In this document: positions 52,757 through 61,470 of the stretch, one piece after another
Layout: every line of letters starts with the position of its first letter
How positions within the stretch are numbered: the stretch's first letter is position 1
Source of the DNA: Serratia oryzae
GTDB lineage: Bacteria; Pseudomonadota; Gammaproteobacteria; Enterobacterales; Enterobacteriaceae
Direction: 5' to 3'
Assembly: GCF_001976145.1 (NCBI RefSeq)
Contig: NZ_MOXD01000003.1
Location: 248,001-312,000, forward strand
DNA length: 64,000 nt
Translations under genes and position numbers: made by a program
The notes under the pieces: generated by a model
Database searches by the model: none
What the model saw: only the letters and a program-made list of their open reading frames with translations
What the model was told of the DNA's origin: nothing

Positions 52757-55000
52757 TTAAGCCGTCATAGTAGAATTAGGGTGTTGCTTGTCAAGCATCG
52801 CAAGATATTGCTCCATTCTTTTCTCCGGTATAGGTTTAAATGGCGCATCATAGGCAACCTGATCAGGTAAGCTTTCATATAGCCAAGCTAATTTTTCACC
52901 GTAGTTGGTAAATCCAGGGAAGTTATATTCGCCCATACCAAGAAACTTGACCACACGTTGTTCATTCACCTTTGCATCACCTTTAACTTGACCTGGTACG
53001 GGGGTTAAATGCTGCATAATATTGTTGTAATCCGCTTTACTCTGCACCCATTTCAAAGATAAGAAGACAGCCTGCTTTCTTAACTTTAATGGTCCAAACT
53101 TCCATGAGTTGAGTGACAATAAGTTATTATTTTGATTACGCGGATCATTCTTATCAAACCAATTGGTGTCGATCAACTGTGCTATAATCGCCCCTTTTGT
53201 TTCTGGCGGCGTATATTTCAACTGATCTGGGTTTTCGATAATGCTGTTCATTAACGCAACACGTTTACTTTCATCCTCTATCTCCTTACCTATTATGTTA
53301 ATAATATCCTGCGCATCTCGTAACATAGTTTCCACAGCTTGAACACCACTTGCAGCCATAATGATAGGGATTGAACATAAGACGGCAAAAGAATCACGCG
53401 CCATCATATTCGACAGTTTCTGATAATCGACATTCCTTAGCATATACATAAAACTTTTCATAAACGCCAAGAAATGATTACCATCCACTTCAAAACCGAG
53501 ATTACCTTTGGCACCAACGCCCCAGCATAGAGAGGCTTTACAATAGATACGGAAACGGCTTTGAATATAGGTGACATAAAAAACCCCACTGCCGCCAGCC
53601 CCGGCCTGAACGGTAACCCCAATCTCTAATTTTGCAATGGCCGTGAATTTATTCTCTTTAGGGTCAATCACTTTATCTTTGCCAGCATCCTGCGCGCTTC
53701 CCTCCGGGTTAGGGTCATACCATTCAATAGCACCACCAACGTTCACCCCCGCCTGCGCGCCGGCAAAAGCCCCTATTTCCGCACCAGCTTTATTATCCGG
53801 TTTAGGGGCTTTATCAATTAAACTCATCGTGCGTTTGCCGGGTAAACCGGCAGATGATAACTCAGCAGGGCGGCCTTTAATGCCGTAGCCTTTAGCCATT
53901 TCCCCGCTCCAGTCCATCTCAACACCAATTTCAATCCCCAGACTGGCACCAACATTGCCTGTAAATACACCACTGATGGCAAAACGCAATGCGCCCATAT
54001 TGCATACGCCATTGTTCTTTGCGGGGAACAGCAAGCTGACCCCCAAGCGATCGGGAACATAGAATGCCGCCTCCAATTTACCCTCACCTAAGGTAAAATT
54101 GGCATGTCCAGCGACTTTTGCTGTAGCCTTTTTCTCCAACGGATTAAATTCAGCCTCTGCTCCAACCCCCTGGCTATAGCGCATTAGTTGAGCCTGACCA
54201 CTAATATCAATTTTCCCTTCGTCTTTTTCAGTGCTATCTTTTTCTCTTGGCCAAGTGAGCGATTTATTCATTTCTTTAGCCCATGAACCTAAAATAGTGT
54301 CACTGTCTTCAACTATCGGCCATTCGTGTTTATATTTTGCCTCTACCTTCTTGAACTGTTCCGCTAATTCGTGAAGGTCAATTTTTGACCTCCTGACTAC
54401 TTTATCAACAGGGACCACCTGTCCATCACGCTCTTCATTGACTTGAATCGTTTCATTCTTATATTTAATAAAACTAGCTTCACCACTTTTTTTATCAACT
54501 TCGCTCAGTTTATACCGCCGCCAATGCGATTTTATTTTATCCGACCGCACATAGGTCATTTTAAAACCTTTTGTACTGCCATGTTTCAGTGGGATTAGTT
54601 CCATTAACCCAATTGCTGACTCTTTTGTTTTTTCATCCAACATCTCACCTTCGGGCACGTAATCAGTCAGCGTTTTTAGCTCTTCGCGTAATTTTTTATT
54701 CGCTTCGTTCAATGCGGCATAAGCCGCCTCAAGGTCTTTCTCTGCTTTACGTGGTTGAGTATTGGCTAAAGAAAGCGCTGCATAGTTCGCATCATCTAAA
54801 TTTCTCTGAGCCAACATCTGTTTTTGCAACAAATCTGTTAGAAAATTATGTTCCTGCTCTAATGCCTTATTCCCAGTTGCATCTACACAGAGCAAAGTGG
54901 CACTACCAGGATGAAAGTAGAGCATGGGTTCACTCTTTTTCTTGGCTTCTACCCCTGTACTGGTAACACCGGTCTTTGCCTGCTGTTGTCCATTACTCAT
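52757..55000 (-). CDS. putative T6SS effector of unrecognised family, 747 aa
   Basis: The large protein has no signal peptide. It opens MSNGQQQAKTGVT and LYFHPGSATLLCVDATGN, then has a coiled coil at about residues 50-115 (AEKDLEAAYAALNEANKKLREELKTL). A central glycine-rich, alternating hydrophobic region at about 280-500 (SGVFTGNVGASLGIEIGVEM, AEIGAFAGAQAGVNVGGAIEW, LEIGVTVQAGAGGSGVFYVTY) looks like membrane-inserting beta hairpins. One hydrophobic helix follows (DSFAVLCSIPIIMAASGVQAV), then a helical C-terminus. No catalytic motif is evident. Between two vgrG genes and followed by a lipoprotein gene, it is probably VgrG cargo, perhaps pore-forming. The ATG at 55000 is preferred over a TTG at 55006. 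Confidence 0.65.
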   Translation of the reverse strand: MSNGQQQAKTGVTSTGVEAKKKSEPMLYFHPGSATLLCVDATGNKALEQEHNFLTDLLQKQMLAQRNLDDANYAALSLANTQPRKAEKDLEAAYAALNEANKKLREELKTLTDYVPEGEMLDEKTKESAIGLMELIPLKHGSTKGFKMTYVRSDKIKSHWRRYKLSEVDKKSGEASFIKYKNETIQVNEERDGQVVPVDKVVRRSKIDLHELAEQFKKVEAKYKHEWPIVEDSDTILGSWAKEMNKSLTWPREKDSTEKDEGKIDISGQAQLMRYSQGVGAEAEFNPLEKKATAKVAGHANFTLGEGKLEAAFYVPDRLGVSLLFPAKNNGVCNMGALRFAISGVFTGNVGASLGIEIGVEMDWSGEMAKGYGIKGRPAELSSAGLPGKRTMSLIDKAPKPDNKAGAEIGAFAGAQAGVNVGGAIEWYDPNPEGSAQDAGKDKVIDPKENKFTAIAKLEIGVTVQAGAGGSGVFYVTYIQSRFRIYCKASLCWGVGAKGNLGFEVDGNHFLAFMKSFMYMLRNVDYQKLSNMMARDSFAVLCSIPIIMAASGVQAVETMLRDAQDIINIIGKEIEDESKRVALMNSIIENPDQLKYTPPETKGAIIAQLIDTNWFDKNDPRNQNNNLLSLNSWKFGPLKLRKQAVFLSLKWVQSKADYNNIMQHLTPVPGQVKGDAKVNEQRVVKFLGMGEYNFPGFTNYGEKLAWLYESLPDQVAYDAPFKPIPEKRMEQYLAMLDKQHPNSTMTA

Positions 55001-55089
55001 AATCAACCTCTCCCTATTACCAGAAATAGTTCCTTATTAAATAGCAAGGGTACAGCACTTTGATGTCGTACCATTTATCATTCAGGCTA

Positions 55090-55464
55090 TTATTCCATCC
55101 CCGTTCCAATCCACTTATCTTGTGCTCGAATTACTTTTTCATACTCTAGCGATTCATAAACATCAAGACAGCGCATCAGATTATTGGGTTTTCCTGTTGC
55201 CTGCATAACTCGCTTATCTTCAGGGATCACACGGTTAAAATAATTTTTGACGTTTTTATACGCCTGTTCAGAATGCTCACCTAGCTGAAAATACCCACTC
55301 CTTGCACTACCAGCCTCATCCGCGCTTTCTGTTTTTTGATATATCTCTAAACAGTAGGCCATTCCCCATTTTTTCAAAACCATTCTAGTTTCGGAATTAT
55401 CACCATTCGCTGATACAAAAAATGATAACAACAAGAGGAATGATAATATTATCTTTTTCGTCAT
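55090..55464 (-). CDS. orphan Tai4-like periplasmic immunity protein
   Basis: The 124-residue precursor has a signal peptide (MTKKIILSFLLLLSFFVSANG) and a small helical mature domain. Two cysteines sit in WGMAYCLEIYQ and NLMRCLDVYESLEYEK, the same spacing style as the Tai4 protein at 47338 (YSLARC, VVYDCMDFYHS). It follows vgrG copy 2 by 32 bases, but no tae4-like gene is next to it. It could protect against a Tae4 encoded elsewhere or used by kin. The family assignment rests on the pattern only. Confidence 0.6.
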   Translation of the reverse strand: MTKKIILSFLLLLSFFVSANGDNSETRMVLKKWGMAYCLEIYQKTESADEAGSARSGYFQLGEHSEQAYKNVKNYFNRVIPEDKRVMQATGKPNNLMRCLDVYESLEYEKVIRAQDKWIGTGME

Positions 55465-55496
55465 GTCTAATAAGTAGTCTCGATAGACTCTACGGG

Positions 55497-58013
55497 TTAG
55501 TTGCTGCTAGGAAAATCAATTTTTAAACCACTCGGCTTAGATGTAAATATCTCTGCGGTTTTACCTTCAGCATCAGTTATTCCCTTAAAGACTTTCCCAT
55601 CATCGGTAGTAATTTGGTAGCGGGTGTAAGGCAATATCTCCCCACTTTCCTCATCACGAGCGATAAATAATTCACTAAACCCTCTAGGCATTTCTGGCAC
55701 TGTGACATCATAATCCGATGGCCCCATTTTTTGCACATTACTGGCTTTCAACAAGATATTTGCAGGGCAACCCACCTCGATATTCCCACCCTTCAAGCGG
55801 ATATATCCGCCCCCGCAACTCAATATCAGCTCATCACTTGCCGTTACCGTCACCTTCCCTTCTGCACTCTGGATATCAATATCTTTTTGGGCCGTGGCCG
55901 ATAACGCATCACTTTGCGCTTGTAAATCTACCTTGCCTTTGGCCGCAAACAGTTTCATCCCTTGCCCTTGCGCCAGCAGGCTCACCGCCTCACTGGCCAC
56001 CGCCGTGAACGACTTCCCACTGCTGATATCGGTGTTATGCCCTGACATAATCCCCACGCTTTCCCCCCCCGACGCCACCCGCACCGCTTTGGGGCTCACC
56101 ACACCTATCCCCTCTGGGGCATGCAGTAATATCCCCGCCGCCTTGAGGTCGCTCAAAGACCGATTCAGTTGCTCCTGGCTCGGGAGATCTCCCGCCGTCG
56201 CCTGCGCCGTTTGCGCAGCCTGTGACAGGCTTCTGGCCAGCGACAGGGCATTTTCCAACTGGGCGATCGCCGCCGCCATCTCCAGCACCGCGCCTTCGGC
56301 CTCTTGCTGCTTATCCGCGCTGATAAACACCCCGTCACCGCCGCGGATCGCCACATGCGCATCGGTACGCAGTTCTGCTCCTTTACCGCGCAGGTCGCGC
56401 TGGGCGTCAACGATATGCCCCAGATTCAACTGGGATTTACCGCTGTGGTCCGTGCTGAGCTTGACGTGCTCCTCACCGCGCCGGTCTTCCATCCGCAGTT
56501 TGTTGTTCGCAGGTGTGCGGATCACGTTACGCGTGTTGTTACGTTCGGTCACGTGGTCCGGGTGGCGCGAGTCATGCATCGCATGCGCAATATACGGCCG
56601 ATCCGGATCCCCCTCATGGAACGCAATCGCCACTTCCGTGCCCTGGATCAACGGGAAGTGGATCCCGTAGGTATCGCCCCCGTAGGGTTTGGCCAGCCGC
56701 ACCGGCATGCTTTCGTAACCCTGGCGTTTCTCGTCCCGATCGGCGTCGAACTTCACCCAGTACAGGCCATCTTTATCCATGTGCGCGTACAGGTCGTTGT
56801 CAATCGGGCTGGTGACCCGCGCCATCAGCGTGCCGGTCACCACCGGGCGCGGCTTCAGCGGTGGACGATAACAGAGGGTTTCGCTGTACGGAATGGCGGT
56901 GAAAATCACCTGCAACGCGTTTGAGCGGCTGGCACTGAAACGCACCGCGGTGATCACCATCTCTTCGCGGAAGGCGTCCGGCAGTGGGCTGGTCGCGCTG
57001 AGCGTCAGCACCTGGCCGGGGGCCAGTGTCACGTCGGTGCTGTACCCGCGCAGGCGGGTCTGCGCCGTCAACATCCGTTCGTGATCCAATCGCGCCCAGA
57101 AGTTGGCGGTCTCAGGGTCCGGGGTGATTTTGTCGCCCTGGCTCAGGTGGCGCGGCAGGTAGTGGTAAACCTCGCCGTAGGTGACCTTTTCGCCGTCGCC
57201 ACGGGTCATGTCCGCCGGGGCCGACAGCAACGGGTTGTGTGCCTCGCGGTAGTTGTAATCCTTCACCAGCACCGACTGCTCTACCACCTTATGGCGCACG
57301 CTCAGGCCCCAGACGCTGTCGGCGGCGTTGTCGTTCATCCCCGACGGGTTGCGCAGCGGCAAGGTTTTGCCGAACTGGTAAAAGCTCTGCCGATCGCCAA
57401 AGCGCAATATCTCGGTCTGGGTATCCGGGTGCAGTGCGAAGGTGTAAAAAATCCCCACCTCGGCCAGCAACCGTTCGATAAACGCCTTGTCGCTCTCGTT
57501 GACTTGGTTCACCTGCGCGCGGCGCGGGTAGCTGCTTTTCAGCTGGAACTCGAACTCCCAGCCCTTCAGATTGTGCTCGCGCAGGATTTGCTCAACGATT
57601 TCCGGGATCGACTGGTTGAGGAAAAAGCGGTAGCTGCGCGTCTGGTTATCCAGCAGCGCGAAGAACGGTTCGAGGGTGATTTGGTACAGCGCCTCGTCCA
57701 GCGAGCCGGACAGGCGGCGAAAATCCGTTACCACACCGTGCACCACTTTTTGCACCGTTGGCGGAGTTACCACGCCGAACACGGTGTCACCCAGCGTCTG
57801 CATCTGGAAGGTGGTACCCCGGCGCAGCATCTGCTGCAGCGAGATATCCTGGGTACGGCTGGTGAAGCGGATTTGATAGCGGTAGGTCGCGCTGAACTGC
57901 TCGCGCGCCGTGAAGGACTCCACATCCAACGGTGCATCGCAGCCCTGCACCGCCAGGCGGTAACGGTTCAGGCCGGACATGAGGTTATTAAGGGTGGTCG
58001 TGAGCGTGCTCAT
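55497..58013 (-). CDS. vgrG: VgrG (TssI) spike protein, copy 2
   Basis: The 838-residue VgrG has the same core as copy 1, with only scattered substitutions through the gp27/gp5 and DUF2345 regions. From about residue 710 the two diverge (SDELILSCGGGYIRLKGGNIEVGCPANILL). The end is a short transthyretin-like domain (LPYTRYQITTDDGKVFKGITDAEGK) stopping at DFPSSN, about 80 residues shorter than copy 1. The start overlaps the clpV 3' end by 26 bases, which also contains its GAGGAAC ribosome site. Being embedded with clpV makes this the ancestral copy. Its tail should select the downstream cargo. Confidence 0.95.
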   Translation of the reverse strand: MSTLTTTLNNLMSGLNRYRLAVQGCDAPLDVESFTAREQFSATYRYQIRFTSRTQDISLQQMLRRGTTFQMQTLGDTVFGVVTPPTVQKVVHGVVTDFRRLSGSLDEALYQITLEPFFALLDNQTRSYRFFLNQSIPEIVEQILREHNLKGWEFEFQLKSSYPRRAQVNQVNESDKAFIERLLAEVGIFYTFALHPDTQTEILRFGDRQSFYQFGKTLPLRNPSGMNDNAADSVWGLSVRHKVVEQSVLVKDYNYREAHNPLLSAPADMTRGDGEKVTYGEVYHYLPRHLSQGDKITPDPETANFWARLDHERMLTAQTRLRGYSTDVTLAPGQVLTLSATSPLPDAFREEMVITAVRFSASRSNALQVIFTAIPYSETLCYRPPLKPRPVVTGTLMARVTSPIDNDLYAHMDKDGLYWVKFDADRDEKRQGYESMPVRLAKPYGGDTYGIHFPLIQGTEVAIAFHEGDPDRPYIAHAMHDSRHPDHVTERNNTRNVIRTPANNKLRMEDRRGEEHVKLSTDHSGKSQLNLGHIVDAQRDLRGKGAELRTDAHVAIRGGDGVFISADKQQEAEGAVLEMAAAIAQLENALSLARSLSQAAQTAQATAGDLPSQEQLNRSLSDLKAAGILLHAPEGIGVVSPKAVRVASGGESVGIMSGHNTDISSGKSFTAVASEAVSLLAQGQGMKLFAAKGKVDLQAQSDALSATAQKDIDIQSAEGKVTVTASDELILSCGGGYIRLKGGNIEVGCPANILLKASNVQKMGPSDYDVTVPEMPRGFSELFIARDEESGEILPYTRYQITTDDGKVFKGITDAEGKTAEIFTSKPSGLKIDFPSSN

Positions 58014-60642
58014 TTTGGTGTTCCTCGTCCGTGAAAGTCAGGGTGATGCCGTCGACGTCGTTGTAACCCAACGTGAGACCGTGAGCCGGTTGTACTGCCG
58101 CCTGGCGTTGCAGCAGTTGGCTGCTCAGTGCAGGCAAGACCTGTTGATTGAGCAGGCTGTCGATATGGCGTGCCCCGCTGTCCGGTTGCAGACAGGCGGC
58201 CACCAGAGCGTAGGTCAGGCTGTCTTCCATCACACAACGCAGGCCGTAATGCTGCTGCAACCGTTGGGCCAGCTGCGCCAGTTTGATGGCGACGATGCGT
58301 TTGAGCGCCACCGCGCCCAGCGGGCGGTAAATCAGGGTCTGGAAACGCGCCAGCAGCGCGGGCTGGAAATGGTCACGCAACAGCGGGCGCAGCCGTTCAT
58401 GTAATTCGCTCTCTGGTGCCTCGGGGTACTGGTTCAGGTATGACATCAACGCATCGCTGCCAAGGTTCGAGGTCATCACGATCACGGTGTTGCGAAAATC
58501 AATCTCACGCCCTTCGCCGTCACGCATAAAACCGCGGTCAAACACCTGATAGAACAGGTTGAGCACGTCGCGGTGTGCCTTTTCTACTTCATCCAGCAAC
58601 ACCACGCTGTAGGGGCGTTGACGCACCGCTTCGGTCAGAATGCCGCCCTGACCATAGCCGACAAAGCCCGGTGGCGAACCTTTCAGTTGGCTGACGGTAT
58701 GCGCTTCCTGGTACTCCGAGAGGTTGATGGTGATCAGCGACGCTTCACCGCCAAACAGGGTATCCGCCAGCGCCAGCGCGGTTTCGGTCTTGCCCACGCC
58801 GCTCGGGCCGACCAGCAGGAACACGCCCTGCGGGCCGTTATCCGGCGTCAGCCCGGCTCGGGTGGCGCGCAGCCGTTGTGCCAGGTCACCCAGCGCCACG
58901 TCCTGCCCGATAACCCGTTTCGCCAACTGGCGTTCAAGCTGCAATAACTCGCTCTGTTCGTCTTTCAGCAGGCTGCCCAGCGGCACTCCGGTCCAGTCGG
59001 CAATCACCGTCGCCACCGTCCTGGCATCCACGTCCAGCCACAGCAGCGGGTTGCAGCGCTGGATATCGTGCAACTGCGCCCGGAGTGCGTCACACTCTTC
59101 ACGGCGGTGGCCGTCTTGACGCGCCACCAGCAATTGTTCGGTCAGCGCCCGCTCTTTCTCGTATTGCACCGCCAGCCGGACCTGATGCTGTTGCAGTGCC
59201 CGCAGCCGGTCGCTGATGTCCGCCAGCCGCGCCGGGTCAACAGCGGGGTCCAGCACCTTGTCTTGCTCAATTGACTGTTGCTCGAGGGTCAACGCCGCCA
59301 GCTCTGTTCTGAGGTGTACGATTTGCTGTGGTTCACTGTCCAGCCCCATGCGCACCCGGGCACTGGCGGTATCCAGCAGGTCGACCGCTTTATCCGGCAA
59401 CTGCCGGCCCGTCAGGTAACGGCGCGAGAGCGTCACGGCCGCTTTCACCGCCGAGTCGCAGATATGCACCCCATGGTAGCTGGCATAACGCGCCTTCAGG
59501 CCGCGCAGCATCCGGCAGGCGTTTACATCATCCGGCTCCTCCACGTTGACCAGTTGGAAGCGCCGCTCCAGTGCCGCATCACGCTCAAAATACTGTTTGT
59601 ACTCTGACCAGGTGGTGGCCGCGATGGTTCGCAGTTCACCGCGCGCCAGCGCCGGTTTCAGCAGGTTGGCCGCATCGGCACCGCCCGCCTGATTGCCCGC
59701 GCCAATCAGGGTGTGGGCTTCGTCGATAAACAGCAGTATCGGCGTCGGTGACTGCTGCACCGCCGTAATCACGTTCTTCAGCCGTTGTTCAAATTCACCC
59801 CGCACGCCCGCCCCCGCCTGCAACAGCCCTAAATCCAGGGTGCGCACGCTGACGGTTTTCAGGCTAGCCGGGACATCCCCCTCGGCCAGGCGCAGCGCCA
59901 GGCCTTCCACCAGCGCGGTTTTACCCACGCCGGGTTCGCCTACCAAAATCGGGTTGTTCTTGCGGCGGCGGGAGAGAATGTCCACCAGCTGGCGGATTTC
60001 GTTATCACGCCCCAATACCGGGTCAATCTCGCCCGCCCGCGCTTTGGCGGTCAGGTCCTGAGTAAATTTATCCAGCTCGGCGTGCAGCGCCTCGTCCGGC
60101 TCAACGGCCGGGGGCAACGTGGCCTCCACCGGGGCATCGATCGGCCATTCAAGGCGCGGGGGCTTTTCCGGGCACTCTTCCGATTGCGCATCCAGCAGCG
60201 GCAGCAGGTGGGTCAGTTGCGTGGCACTGAGGCTGAGCAATGGCCAAGTGGCGTTCTGGGTAACAAGGTGCGGGGCGGCGACCAGGGCCATCAGCACATG
60301 CAGCGAACGTACCGCCTCCGTATTGACCTGTGCCGAGGCCTCCAGCCAGGCCTGTTGTATCAACTGCTGCAACGGGGCCGACAGCTGTGGTTTGCCCTGA
60401 AGCTGATGCGGCAAACGCTCCAGGTGTGCCAGCAGCCCCTGCCACAGCGCGTCCTGATCCCAGTCATAGCGCCGGGCGATCACCGACAGATCGCCGTCCC
60501 CCTGCTCCAGCAATTTGAGCAACCAGTGCTCCACGGTGATCTCCGCATGGCCACGGGTCTGGCACAGGGTGGCTGCTGCCGCCAGCGCCTGGGCACAGTA
60601 AGGATTTAACCGATGTAATAAACGTGCTGCGTGATGGCTCAT
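57988..60642 (-). CDS. clpV: ClpV (TssH), T6SS sheath-recycling AAA+ ATPase
   Basis: ClpV extracts contracted TssB/TssC sheath for reuse. The 884-residue product has an N-domain with LLHRLNPYCAQALAAAATLCQTRGHAEITVEHWLLKLL, Walker A 1 GEPGVGKTALVEG, Walker B 1 LLFIDEAHTLIGAG, a middle coiled coil, WTGVPLGSLL, Walker A 2 GPSGVGKTETALALA, Walker B 2 VVLLDEVEKAH and sensor MTSNLGSD. The ATG at 60642 has GGGAGAGG upstream and matches the family start (MSHHAARLLHRLNP); a longer frame adds 20 residues. It is downstream of hcp beyond a REP-containing gap. Confidence 0.96.
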   Translation of the reverse strand: MSHHAARLLHRLNPYCAQALAAAATLCQTRGHAEITVEHWLLKLLEQGDGDLSVIARRYDWDQDALWQGLLAHLERLPHQLQGKPQLSAPLQQLIQQAWLEASAQVNTEAVRSLHVLMALVAAPHLVTQNATWPLLSLSATQLTHLLPLLDAQSEECPEKPPRLEWPIDAPVEATLPPAVEPDEALHAELDKFTQDLTAKARAGEIDPVLGRDNEIRQLVDILSRRRKNNPILVGEPGVGKTALVEGLALRLAEGDVPASLKTVSVRTLDLGLLQAGAGVRGEFEQRLKNVITAVQQSPTPILLFIDEAHTLIGAGNQAGGADAANLLKPALARGELRTIAATTWSEYKQYFERDAALERRFQLVNVEEPDDVNACRMLRGLKARYASYHGVHICDSAVKAAVTLSRRYLTGRQLPDKAVDLLDTASARVRMGLDSEPQQIVHLRTELAALTLEQQSIEQDKVLDPAVDPARLADISDRLRALQQHQVRLAVQYEKERALTEQLLVARQDGHRREECDALRAQLHDIQRCNPLLWLDVDARTVATVIADWTGVPLGSLLKDEQSELLQLERQLAKRVIGQDVALGDLAQRLRATRAGLTPDNGPQGVFLLVGPSGVGKTETALALADTLFGGEASLITINLSEYQEAHTVSQLKGSPPGFVGYGQGGILTEAVRQRPYSVVLLDEVEKAHRDVLNLFYQVFDRGFMRDGEGREIDFRNTVIVMTSNLGSDALMSYLNQYPEAPESELHERLRPLLRDHFQPALLARFQTLIYRPLGAVALKRIVAIKLAQLAQRLQQHYGLRCVMEDSLTYALVAACLQPDSGARHIDSLLNQQVLPALSSQLLQRQAAVQPAHGLTLGYNDVDGITLTFTDEEHQNEHAHDHP

Positions 60643-60819
60643 GCCTCTCCCTGCTCTCTTTTCCTGCCCGCCGTGACGCCGTGCGGGCACGCTACCGCCC
60701 ATAGCCGTTAACCGAGGCCCATAAGGTCATTGGATTTATTGTGAATGCGTTTGGCTGAGTACCGGCACGGCGAGACTCAGCCAAAAACACAACAAGTAAG
60801 CTGCCAGGATTAATCAGTT

Positions 60820-60900
60820 CCCTCTCTTGGGATTAGGGAGAGGGGGCGATCACCGACCTAAATCCCCTCACCCCGGCCCTCTCCCACAGGGAGAGGGGGC
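60820..60900. repeat. two REP-like hairpins between clpV and hcp
   Basis: The first unit (60820-60844) has CCCTCTC facing GGGAGAGGG. The second (60877-60897) has a perfect 9-bp stem CCCTCTCCC / GGGAGAGGG around ACA, preceded by the same CCCTCACCCCGG seen at 2464. Their place directly after hcp on the leftward transcript suggests partial termination or 3' protection, letting hcp mRNA exceed clpV mRNA. The rest of the 324-base gap shows nothing else. Confidence 0.65.
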
Positions 60901-60966
60901 GTCACATTTAGCCTCTACCGCATAATGCTTTTTTTCTTAACGGAACAGCATTAACAAGCAGACGGA

Positions 60967-61458
60967 TTACGCGGTAGTACGTTCGTTCCAGGAGTCGGAA
61001 TGAATGATGTTGCCGTCTTTGTAGGTCCAGGTGATTTTCTCGTAGCGCAACTCGATCTGCTCCAGATGGTTGTGCCTCTCTTTGGCGGCGTCTTTGATGT
61101 CGTGCATCTTCGGCGCCACTTTCACCAGCTTGACGTTCTCCAGTGTGGTGTTGAAATACTCCACTTCCTGGCCAGCGTCATCGATGCGGTACCACTTGAA
61201 CTCGGCCTTTTTCAGCGTCTGACCGGTGGTCACCGCCTTGTACAGGTACGGACTGGAGGCATCGATTTCCTTGGTAAACAGGAACGGCGTATGAATGCGG
61301 GTCCCCGTCAGTTTACCGGTGTTGTTATCGGTCGGGATGTACAGGCTGTGATCCTGTGCCACCACTTCGATGCTGCCTTCGCGATCTTTGACGTCCACAG
61401 ACCCTTTGATGTCTGCACCACCGTCGTCTTTCAGCCACAGATAGACTGGAATTGCCAT
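60967..61458 (-). CDS. hcp: Hcp (TssD), T6SS inner tube protein
   Basis: Hcp hexamers stack into the T6SS tube and can carry small effectors in their lumen. The 163-residue product starts MAIPVYLWLKDDGGADIKGS and has SLYIPTDNNTGKLTGTRIHTPFLFTKEID, SSPYLYKAVTTGQTLKKAEFKWY, GQEVEYFNTTLENVKLV and ITWTYKDGNIIHSDSWNERTTA, all typical of the enterobacterial Hcp1 type. AAAAGGAG precedes the ATG. It is followed by REP-like hairpins. Confidence 0.96.
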   Translation of the reverse strand: MAIPVYLWLKDDGGADIKGSVDVKDREGSIEVVAQDHSLYIPTDNNTGKLTGTRIHTPFLFTKEIDASSPYLYKAVTTGQTLKKAEFKWYRIDDAGQEVEYFNTTLENVKLVKVAPKMHDIKDAAKERHNHLEQIELRYEKITWTYKDGNIIHSDSWNERTTA

Positions 61459-61470
61459 GTAAAACTCCTT

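Noticed and set aside
57081-58034. 317-codon open frame opposite vgrG copy 2, with a similar one opposite copy 1
   Set aside because: Both are antisense shadows of VgrG. Their mutual similarity only reflects the vgrG duplication.
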